The translations under genes were made by a program, and so were the position numbers. 64,000 bases of DNA from Meconema thalassinum (Eukaryota > Arthropoda > Insecta > Orthoptera > Tettigoniidae), in NCBI GenBank assembly GCA_946902985.2, contig OX336391.1:147005074-147069073 (forward strand), read 5' to 3'. The notes under the pieces are model-generated. The model searched no databases. It saw nothing but the letters and a program-made list of their open reading frames with translations, and was not told the DNA's origin. Positions 21,800 through 30,264 of the stretch are shown one piece after another; the first letter of the stretch is position 1, and each line of letters begins with the position of its first letter.

Positions 21800-24496
21800 C
21801 TAGCTACCTGTATCAATCAAACATCTCACCCTCATACCTCCAATATGCGCGTAAATAATTGGTAGCTGTCTGATAACATTTTCACGGTTCTTCACCACTT
21901 CCTCCAGGCAGTCGTCTGGGAATGCTACCCACTCTTCTATATTGGCCACTATCATCTCTTCTTGCTCCCTGGCGATCTCCGTTTTTAGCCTGTCTCCTTT
22001 CAGTTCATTTGGTTTTTTTTTATCCCGGGCCCCATTAGATGTGTTTCGCCGGTTATCATTCTGTCGCTCCTGTTGCCTCAGTAAACTCTCTGCCCCCTCT
22101 CCTTGATGGTTGTCTGGGCTCTGTCTGTTCGCCATGGCACGCCCCCACTTCTCCTTCTCCGCTTCTTCATTACTTAATTGATCCAAGTATTTACGGGATT
22201 CAATATATCGTTCGTCCCAGTTATTCCTATAATCCCCTCTGTTTTCTTGGCGATAGTCCCTGCCGTTACTCCATCTACCATCTCCATTTCTTTGGTAAGG
22301 TCTACCTTGTCTCTGGTTTCCCCTCCAATTCGTGTATTCCCGCTGGTACGTCCACTGATTATTTTGATTTTGGTTATTCTGATGATATCTCCCGCGGTTA
22401 TTCTGATAATTCTGATTGTTGTTATGGAACTGGTTTCGGCCGTCAAAATCTTGTCTTCTTGGCGTGAACTGTGTCCCTGTGGACTGTGTCTTACTTTGGT
22501 TCCCCTGGCCGTGGTTATTTTGGAGTCCCTGAACTACCTCTGCCGTGTTGACACATTCCAAATTCCTTCTTCCTGTCTGTGGGCTTACCATACTCGTCTC
22601 ATCTAAGTGTCTGAGTAATTCTTCGGCTTGGACTGCGGTCTGAATATTTCCTGCGACTAATAATTGTTGGATATGCATTGGGAGTTGTTTTCCGATGGTT
22701 AGAACCATATTCGGCTCGCTAGGCGGGTCATCAAAATCCCTGAATTTTACCAATTGCTGACTGAAGAATTCTGAAAAACGGGTTGGATGTGTACTGTGGT
22801 ATTTGCGCGTGTACAGGTCCATTCTTAACCCCTGTTGTAACGAAGGACTCCAAAACTTCTTCAAAAACGCCTCGCGGAATTGATTCATGTCTGTAAACGT
22901 GTACTTGAAACTTAAAAACCAGGTCAGGCTAGGTCCTTCTAAAAATTTCTCCACCAGTCTTAATTGTTTCTCCGGGCCGATGTGTTGGTCATTAAAGTAG
23001 TCAGTTAATTGCCGTAGAAATGCTTTGGGAGTGGTTCCTGAATGTTCTTTAAACTTATCGGGCTTAAAATCATTACCCCGAATGACTTGGATGACTTGGG
23101 CTGGTGCCAAGTTCGGTTGCGGAGTTGAAGTCTCCCCCCTGTACTGCTGGAATGCATTAGTCGTTAGTCTGGGACTTTGACCCCGACTCGTGTCCTCAGC
23201 CAACTTCGAACCTGCCGGACTTCCAATACTTGTTTGCTTTTCCGGAATATTTTCGTTTGAAAATAATGTCGCATTCTCTAACGATCTAATCTCGTTTTTT
23301 ATGATTAATTCTGAATGTTCCTGTAATTTCGACTTCATATTTTCCTCCAGTGCCTGCATTCGCTTTAAAACTGCCAGCCTGTCTTCCTTATTCGCATGAG
23401 CCTGCTGGTCCCAATCTCGCCGGATCCTACTTTTTAAGCTATTTATTTTCTCCTCGTTCCTCTCCTGATTTTTCTCTAGCTCTTCACGTATCCGTTCCTG
23501 CGTTTTCACTAGTTGTTCTTCCAAATTATCCTGAGTTTTGACGAGCTGCTCCCCTACTTCTTGTCTTATGACCTCTTGTGTGTTTATTAGCTGGCCTTCC
23601 ATCTCTTTTCTTATGATCTCTTGTGTTCTGCCTAATTGCTCCTCTAAATTTTCCCGCAAGTGTATCCGCTCGGTTTCAGCCTTAACTTCGACTTTATCTA
23701 TTTCCTTTATTAACTCCAGCACGTTGTTATCTACCGAATTAATTTGCTGCTGTAGTTTCTCTTGGGTTTTCTTCACTCCCGCGGTGTTACTGACACATGC
23801 TGCCTCTATCTGCTTGAGTTTATCTGCCACCATCTCGTCGAATTGTACTAATTTGTTATCAAATTTCGCCTCCAATTTCTTCATTTCGCCTAACTGTTTG
23901 ATGTTGTTTTTCGCAACCTCGCCTGCCAGTTTCTCTACTTTTTGAACGCTCTGATTAACATCATTCGTGATTTTTCCTAACTGTTCGGTTTGTGTTACCG
24001 CCTGTTGTGACAATTTGTGGTTTAGTTCATTGAATTGTTTGTCAGTGTCTAATTTCTTGACTTCTAACTGGACCGAAATGTTACCGCTCATATCAAGTAA
24101 TTGTTTTTCACTATGCTCACGCTGAGCTTCTAATTGTTCTTTTAATTGTTCTTCCGTCTTTACGGACATCTGCACTAATTGTTCTTCCGTTTTCGCGGAC
24201 ATTTGTTCTAATTGTTTTTCACTATGCTCACGCTGAGCTTCTAATTGTTCTTTTAATTGTTCTTCCGTTTTTACGGACATCTGCACTAATTGTTCTTCCG
24301 TTTTCGCGGACATTTGTTCTAATTGTTTTTCACTATGCTCACGCTGAGCTTCTAATTGTTCTTTTAATTGTTCTTCCGTTTTTACGGACATTTGGATCGA
24401 CATCTGTTCTAATTGTTCTTCCGTTTTCGCGGACATTTGGATCGACATCTGTTCTAACAATGCCTTAATTTCATCAACGATCGCCATATCACACAC
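21800..24496 (-). CDS. gag: Gypsy gag with coiled-coil N-terminus
   Basis: 898 codons from an ATG at 24494-24496. Residues ~1-420 are heptad-like, Glu/Gln/Lys-rich coiled coil, including three near-identical 37-residue repeats. Residues ~480-635 match the retrotransposon Gag capsid family (PKAFLRQLTDYF, then FREAFLKKFW). Residues ~675-800 are Arg/Asn/Gln-rich and probably bind RNA; I see no CCHC zinc knuckle. The last residues are the protease active site, LIDTGS, followed at once by TAG (21800-21802). The protein should form the particle that packages the RNA. At nearly 900 residues it is long for gypsy Gag, mainly because of the coiled coil. Confidence 0.93.
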   Translation of the reverse strand: MCDMAIVDEIKALLEQMSIQMSAKTEEQLEQMSIQMSVKTEEQLKEQLEAQREHSEKQLEQMSAKTEEQLVQMSVKTEEQLKEQLEAQREHSEKQLEQMSAKTEEQLVQMSVKTEEQLKEQLEAQREHSEKQLLDMSGNISVQLEVKKLDTDKQFNELNHKLSQQAVTQTEQLGKITNDVNQSVQKVEKLAGEVAKNNIKQLGEMKKLEAKFDNKLVQFDEMVADKLKQIEAACVSNTAGVKKTQEKLQQQINSVDNNVLELIKEIDKVEVKAETERIHLRENLEEQLGRTQEIIRKEMEGQLINTQEVIRQEVGEQLVKTQDNLEEQLVKTQERIREELEKNQERNEEKINSLKSRIRRDWDQQAHANKEDRLAVLKRMQALEENMKSKLQEHSELIIKNEIRSLENATLFSNENIPEKQTSIGSPAGSKLAEDTSRGQSPRLTTNAFQQYRGETSTPQPNLAPAQVIQVIRGNDFKPDKFKEHSGTTPKAFLRQLTDYFNDQHIGPEKQLRLVEKFLEGPSLTWFLSFKYTFTDMNQFREAFLKKFWSPSLQQGLRMDLYTRKYHSTHPTRFSEFFSQQLVKFRDFDDPPSEPNMVLTIGKQLPMHIQQLLVAGNIQTAVQAEELLRHLDETSMVSPQTGRRNLECVNTAEVVQGLQNNHGQGNQSKTQSTGTQFTPRRQDFDGRNQFHNNNQNYQNNRGRYHQNNQNQNNQWTYQREYTNWRGNQRQGRPYQRNGDGRWSNGRDYRQENRGDYRNNWDERYIESRKYLDQLSNEEAEKEKWGRAMANRQSPDNHQGEGAESLLRQQERQNDNRRNTSNGARDKKKPNELKGDRLKTEIAREQEEMIVANIEEWVAFPDDCLEEVVKNRENVIRQLPIIYAHIGGMRVRCLIDTGS
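24111..24443. repeat. 111-bp tandem repeats in gag
   Basis: CTATGCTCACGCTGAGC starts at 24111, 24222 and 24333, a period of exactly 111 bp (37 codons), so the frame is preserved. The copies are almost identical, which indicates recent expansion. They encode the EQLEAQREHSEKQLEQM-type coiled-coil segment. Confidence 0.95.
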
Positions 24497-25028
24497 AAAA
24501 TATATTCAGAGAAAAACAGGGTTATGGGCTAAGGTTTCAGCCCTATACGCACATACATGTCACACATTTAAATATTACTGGCTCTAATTTAATGAAAATT
24601 TCAGTAACAAAATTTACTGAATACAATGACATTTATTCCCAAACAACAAAATAACCCCGAGTGATCTGCTTTTAAATTCCTAACCAACAGAATTTACGAA
24701 ACACCAATTAACCGAAGTCAATTAAATGTCAAATATAAGGCAACATCTTCCTGCTTTGACTGAGTTCATTAATAATGCAAATTTCTAATTTTAATGTGGG
24801 CGCCAGAACAAGTTTATAACAAATACCAAATCAAATTCTAACCTTGTTCAATATTTCTAACTTTAGGAACTCAGTGATTTTACTAATGCACATGGCGGTA
24901 CAACATCGCCTCCATTTACTGAATTTACATGTCCGCTTGACCTGGCATCATTTCTCAACGAAATAAATATGAGATCAGCGAAGCAACAACAACAACAATC
25001 CCCACGTTGGGCAGCCATTTTTGTTTTA
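24497..25028 (-). other. Gypsy 5' leader
   Basis: Untranslated region between the 5' LTR and gag, about 530 bp. It contains the primer-binding site at 25000-25017. A CAA/TTG repeat lies next to it (24983-24999). Confidence 0.8.
25000..25017 (-). promoter_or_regulatory. Gypsy primer-binding site, tRNA-Lys-like
   Basis: The plus strand reads CCCCACGTTGGGCAGCCA, ending in CCA, 11 bp inside the 5' LTR. It matches the known 3' end of animal tRNA-Lys (CCCCACGTTGGGCGCCA) except for one extra A. It should pair with the tRNA that primes minus-strand DNA synthesis. The extra base might be a mutation or reflect a different tRNA. Confidence 0.7.
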
Positions 25029-28000
25029 TGAACCCTTGCAAAGAAGCATATGAGACTCAGATTCGGGGCGTAACAGGTCATATTCGTAAGTTGCTGACAG
25101 GGCGCTTCATTAACTTGCAGGGTAACATATAACAAAATAACATGCAGGAAAGAGTGAAGCCAGGGTTAAAACAACTGAATTTAATAACAAATCACCATAT
25201 TTACACATAAACAATTAACAACAAAAACTCCCAATTGACTCCCGCTTAATAAAATGCCAAAAACTTAGGCGATATCTCTGGAGAGATTAATTACCTGGAC
25301 CAAGCGTCCTTAAATAAAAGTTGCAAAAGTGACCATATAAGTGCGTACGCCGTTTCTACATGCATCACGATGTGTACTTTGAATGCGTGATTCGTTATCA
25401 TCCAGAATGACCCTTCAAACAACGAATCCGCATTTCCTAGAGCTAGACCGACACAAGGGAACACAACTACAATACTTAAATTAAACCGACACTTCCTAAA
25501 TCTACTATAAACAAACACAAAATTTCCGTGTGAAATTGGACTTGAATTGCCGTAGCAACATTTACTGCCTAAAAACTTAGGACTTCTCATACAAATCAAC
25601 ACAAGTACATTAACACGTGACCAATAGAAAAATACTCAAATGACCGCTGTCAAAATTTACAAATACTCTACCACTACACCACACGGGTGTGACAAACAAA
25701 ATTACATGAAATCGAGTCATCAACAAAGCAATAGGCAAACAGCCAACATTTACGTTAATCACAATATTCTTATCCATACAAGGTACAACAATCCGTTACA
25801 CACATGGCGAACTCCCCAATTAATTATGGCTTAAAATTAGCCATCACAATGAACAGGTTTGCTACATGAAAGCTTACAGGGTTCAGTCGGACAAATAGGA
25901 CTGCCTATCAAAATAAGTCACAGGCAAAACGGGCGGTTTGTGGAACTCTGCATGTCTGTCAACCCACGTGTCAATAACCTCGACCTCCCAGAACATGGGG
26001 TCGAACCTCGAAGAAATGTGCCCCAAAGCACAATAATACGTGTGTGTCAGAAAAACATATGGACAAGAATCAGCAGTCTCCCAAGAGCACTCTGTCTTTC
26101 CATCTAAAATACAACAGCAGCAAAAATATATATAAGGGCGGTAGGACAACTACCCCCTCCTCACGTAGAATCAACACACACAAGACACATCAACACACAC
26201 TTAATCACACGTATGGGTTGTGACAGACCCTGAAATAAAGACACAAATAATATCCACATGCTGGCGCCATCGTTCTATGCCGTGACTAGTCACCTGAAAA
26301 GGACTCAAGAAAAATCTATCAAAATTAGAACGAAGGTGTTCTACAATTACTTTTAAGTTGGTGCACTCGGCTACCCTAACATGAATAATAACCTGTTCAG
26401 CAAAATGTTTTACAATCATTTCCTCCCATTCCTATTTCAAATATTAACGTTAATAAAGCACCATTTATCGAATGTAACGGGTTCCGCAATTGCAAGGATA
26501 AAAATCACGCACGCACGCCGCGTACATTACACATGACTCAAGAAAAAAATCAAAATATCAACAAACACTTTGGCCACGCGCCAACGGACATTTAAACATA
26601 TAGTGTCGGTACAAGAAAAACAGCTATAAAACAAGAAAGAAAAACATGACTATTTACAAAGTTCCCCGGCCAAATCTAACTACATAATTGAAATAATCCA
26701 ATTTTAGTACATCACCGCTTCTGCATGTAGGACTAAGGACATCCTCCTCAACCCATTGCCCTATGGACAATTTAGCACTCCATAGTAGTCGTCTGCGTTG
26801 ATTTCTTGAAGCTCATCCCAACTTCAAACCACGTGCTGATCATCTTGGTCTCGACTCCTTGGCAGAAAAGTTCAATGTTAAATATTTGCCTATCTATAAT
26901 CGCTTGCAGGCTACTCAGTTCACCCACAGTTGTCCTACTGCGATTAATAGCGAAGACTGGCCCTAATTATATCGCACATACGCACTATAAAAACACACAT
27001 ACAATACACACAATTTATACATAAAATATACATCTCGAGTCCGCGCCACTGGCTCGTTAACAAGTTCAAAATCCTGGCTGCACTCGCAGTCGCTATCTCG
27101 TCCGGTATTTCCGTCCCGTCTTGTGGACTTCGGTTCTGGTAAGCGCTAATTAGGGTGATACGATACTTCCCCCTTAAAGTTGAACTCGTCGTCTTTAAAA
27201 GAATGTTACAGTTTATCACGCGCTGGCGTGAAATATTTAGATCACACAACTTAGTTGATTTTAGAACAAAATGTATAATAGCTTTTAAAATTCGATACTG
27301 CAAACGCTGCGACTTTAGCTTCCCAGAGCTCAGAAAATAAATTAGCTTCACTGATTTTAGAGCGTAAAAATCACATTTTTGAACTGGCGTGGAGTATACC
27401 TCTGAAGGCTCCACACAATAAGACTTAGATAAATTCGAGCGTCAAAATCACACTTCAAACTGGCGTGGAGTATGCCTCTGAAGGCTCCACAAGAATAGTA
27501 CTCCGATAAATTCGAGCGTCAAAATCACACTTCAAACTGGCGTGGAGTATGCCTCTGAAGGCTCCACAAGAATAGTACTTAGATTGGCGTCAAAAATCAC
27601 ACTTCAAACTGGCGTGGAGTATGCCTCTGAAGGCTCCACAAGAATAGTACTCAGATTGGCGTCAGGCCAGACTATTTATGAGAAACTGACAAGGGCGGAG
27701 GAGTGGGGCAGAGTCGGATAAAAACTTCCAGAGTTTTTGTCTCACAAAGATGGGGCTAGTGTCATTCTTCTCCAAATAAATCCAACGTCTCAAATTACTC
27801 GAGCGGAGATTAATCCGTTCGGCGGTTCCTTAGATATACACTTCCGCGCGCTTTTTACTACTGACGCCGTCCACCTCGTGGTCACGGCTTGGTCTCTTGC
27901 GATTGGCTGATTCAATCGTATGTTCGTTGAGAGGACCTCGTGATTCTTCCTTTATGTCTCCAATTTTGGTACAGTAGTTGCACAATTTGGCCTTGAACTC

Positions 28001-28171
28001 GACTAATTCTGGCCGTCCCCCAGGAATAGCTACCAACTCAGCTTCTGTTGCAATCATTACGAAATGCTGGCCTCCCTAATATCCAAGTCGACTTCCTTAT
28101 GTGCTGCCTGGGCCGTAGTAATAATAATAATAAATATGAATACTTATTTATCGAAGATCAATAAGGGTTCA
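25029..28171 (-). repeat. 5' LTR of gypsy element
   Basis: Nearly identical to 14961-18104 (about five substitutions and one A-tract indel seen). It should hold the promoter for the minus-strand transcript; I could not place a TATA box with confidence. It includes the same four hairpin units at 27357-27667 and the 75-codon frame at 27830-28057. Confidence 0.97.
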
Positions 28172-28199
28172 ATATAGATCATAGTGGAACAGAAAGACT

Positions 28200-28391
28200 T
28201 TGCACTTTGCAAGAATTGAAAAGTTCAAAGTGAAAAGTGAAGAGTTGCAAAGTTCAATCGAGGAACAGGTCCCTGGTTCAAGATGGACAGAAGAACACAA
28301 GAAGCAACACAGTGAGTTCGTGAAGAGATTTTGGGAGAAGAAGAAGGCAAAACTCATCAAGCCAACTAACGCGCTCCATGAATGGTTATAA
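28200..28391 (+). CDS. Unrecognised 63-codon frame across Harbinger end
   Basis: The frame starts inside the right Harbinger-like inverted repeat and leaves it near codon 25. The remainder is charged and helical (WTEEHKKQHSEF, FWEKKKAKL). It may be chance or part of an older repeat. No family is assigned. Confidence 0.15.
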   Translation: MHFARIEKFKVKSEELQSSIEEQVPGSRWTEEHKKQHSEFVKRFWEKKKAKLIKPTNALHEWL

Positions 28392-28551
28392 CGAGGAAAG
28401 AAATAATAATAATAGAATAATAATAATAATAAGAAGAAGAAGAATAAGAAGAAGCAGAATAAGAAGAAGAGGAAGAGGAAGATGAAGATGAAAACGGAGA
28501 AGGATAAGAATAAGAATATGGATAATGATAAGCCTAAGGATAATGATAAGG
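28392..28551. repeat. AAT/AAG triplet-rich simple repeat
   Basis: AATAATAATAAT passes into AAGAAGAAG, GAGGAAGAGGAAG and then ATAAGGATAATGATAAG-like repeats. Confidence 0.9.
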
Positions 28552-28840
28552 AGATTAAACAAATCATCCTGCTTGATGTAGCAGTTCCCAATAGAAAAAC
28601 TTCAAAGTAAAGCACGACGAAAAGATCTCCAAACATAAAGACCTAGTGGAGCCCATCAGGAAGCAATGGCAGATTGGAAAGGTGAAGATCATACCAATTG
28701 TCATATCAAGCCCTGGCGCTGTGCCAAGGAGCCTCCTGCAGGGGTTGAAGTAACTTGATGTAGACGCAAATTTATACAAGTCAATGCACTAAGCGACAAC
28801 AAGATTAGTTCGAAAATTCATTGAATAGTGAAAATAGTCT
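28552..28840 (+). pseudogene. LINE ORF C-terminal fragment
   Basis: Read in one frame with a break near 28612, the segment encodes QIILLDVAVPN, then a charged stretch, then KVKIIPIVISSPGAVPRSL and LVRKF-like words. These match the C-terminal region of a non-LTR retrotransposon polyprotein that is common in arthropods, recalled from memory. Frame breaks and 5' truncation make it dead. Confidence 0.6.
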
Positions 28841-28932
28841 TTTAAAGGTGTTGATTATGCTATGATTTTCTTATATTATTTATAGTTGCCACATATTTAT
28901 CAGATAATGTTCTGCGTGTGATGTAACATAAT

Positions 28933-28937
28933 ATGAA

Positions 28938-29006
<69 letters not shown>
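28933..29006. repeat. (AAT)n(ATT)n inverted microsatellite
   Basis: About nine AAT units switch to about fifteen ATT units, so the array is self-complementary and could form a cruciform or hairpin. Confidence 0.93.
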
Positions 29007-29159
29007 GTAGCAAAAAAATATTGCAAAACAATTGACCAACAAATACAACTTACTAGATGAGAAATCTCAACCTTACTACAAGTACACACCACCCCAAGCT
29101 GTACTGCGACAGTTCTAGCGTCACTGACAAGATCAGACATAGTCCTTAGTGACAGGGAA

Positions 29160-29690
29160 AATAAAGTTTTGTTTGTTTGAGTTTTCAGTCTTTTGACTGG
29201 TTTAATGCAGCCTTCCATGTCTCCCTACTCTGAGATAATCGTTGCATCTCTATATACTGTAGCTACCACACCCTACATCCGAGGCAATCTGTTTAATATA
29301 TTCTAACCTTGACCTATCCCTGCAGTTCTTGTCCTCGACCCTTCTTTCCGTAGCTAAATTTGCTATTCCTGGGTATCTTAGTACCTATGTGTCCTACCAA
29401 CCTATCTCTTCTCTTCTTTAGCAGTCGCCTGAGAAATCTCTCATCTCCCACTCGTCTTAGTATCTCTTCATTTGTTACTCTATCTACCCATCTGTTCTTC
29501 ATCATTCTCCTGTAACTCCCATTTCAAATGCTTCTATTCCTCTATTTTCTGTGCGCCACCAGTCCACGTTTCACTTCTATGGAGCGCCACGCTCCAGACA
29601 AATGCTTTCAGAAATGACTTCCTAATACCTAAATCTGTATGTGTTGCCAACAGCGTTAATATAACCTAAATATAAGCTCTAACATTTTAC
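29160..29690 (-). pseudogene. LINE pol C-terminal fragment
   Basis: The minus strand encodes WVDRVTNEEILRRVGDERF, then LLKKRRDRLVGHI and GKKGRGQ, a pattern typical of the C-terminal end of insect non-LTR retrotransposon pol proteins. Flanking DNA continues the homology in other frames (for example a KPVKRLKTQTNKT-like 3' segment). It is broken and truncated. Confidence 0.7.
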
Positions 29691-30259
29691 CCAATTTTCA
29701 TTGCATAAACATATGAATGAGAAAAATAAATTTAAAAAAAGAATTAACATTTTTCTTGAGAATAGCCCAACCTATTAGATGAGATGATAACATCATTAAT
29801 ACCAGTAGACCCCTAACCAACTGTTGGAGATATAATAATAATACTAATACAATGGCATGGATTTAACGTCCATTTTAAATGCCTTGACTTTTTAAAATAA
29901 TAAAGGCTTAGTGTGTGTTTCAGTGTTTTGTGCTAGATGCCCATGCATTTTGTACAGCCCTGCATGGCAGAGTGTTTACAGAAAATCCAAGAACCAATCG
30001 GTCATTCTGCAAGTAGGCTACTAATAAGAATATCTTAGCTTTTGGGTTTTGACAATGATAGTGGTGGAAGATGGAGGGTAGGATGATTTCAGCAGAAGAA
30101 CAAGAATTTAGCCCGAGGCAAGTAGCGTCAAAAGACTGTGCGAAGGAATGACAAGATACGAAAGATCAACTCGGAAGATTAGCTGGCGCAATTCGCCAAA
30201 ACCAAATACAGGCTCTTACAAGGAAGTAAAAGGAAACAGAAGGAGAAAGAGATAGATAC
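29691..30259. other. Unassigned; pre-insertion flank of BEL/Pao element
   Basis: No gene is recognised. The last about 90 bp, joined in register with the sequence after 39546, keeps an open frame across the insertion site that ends at 39667. The element may have landed in an older coding-like repeat. Confidence 0.35.
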
Positions 30260-30264
30260 GGACT

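Larger units (their letters stand above)
14961..28171 (-). mobile_element. Young Ty3/gypsy LTR retrotransposon, 13.2 kb
   Basis: Two direct repeats of 3144 and 3143 bp begin TG and end CA and enclose gag and pol on the minus strand. A 4-bp duplication, ATAT, flanks the element (14957-14960 and 28172-28175), as usual for gypsy elements. In reading order the element is: 5' LTR 28171-25029, primer-binding site 25017-25000, gag 24496-21800, pol 21797-18439, 3' LTR 18104-14961. There is no env-like ORF. Reverse transcriptase precedes RNase H and integrase, the Ty3/gypsy order. I saw only five substitutions and one homopolymer indel between the LTRs, so insertion is recent. Two lesions break pol (see the pol entries). 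Confidence 0.96.
14132..28274 (+). mobile_element. Harbinger-like DNA transposon remnant split by a gypsy element
   Basis: The left end (14132-14215: AGGGCCATGTTCC.CGA.TGAACTTTGCAAC) and the right end (28274 inwards, reverse complement) are imperfect inverted repeats of about 65-90 bp, including TGAACTTTGCAAC and GTTCCAC. The host element is 14132-14960 plus 28172-28274, about 930 bp in total, so most of an autonomous copy is missing. It encodes a fragment of a Harbinger transposase-like nuclease (14433-14726). No 3-bp TWA duplication is visible at the edges, so exact ends are uncertain. Confidence 0.65.

Noticed and set aside
22039..22606. Plus-strand frames of 142 codons opposite gypsy gag
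   Set aside because: They are antisense shadows of the Arg/Asn-rich part of gag.
28169..28636. 155-codon minus frame with a Leu/Phe-rich membrane-like segment
   Set aside because: The apparent membrane segment is the complement of an AAG/AAT simple repeat.
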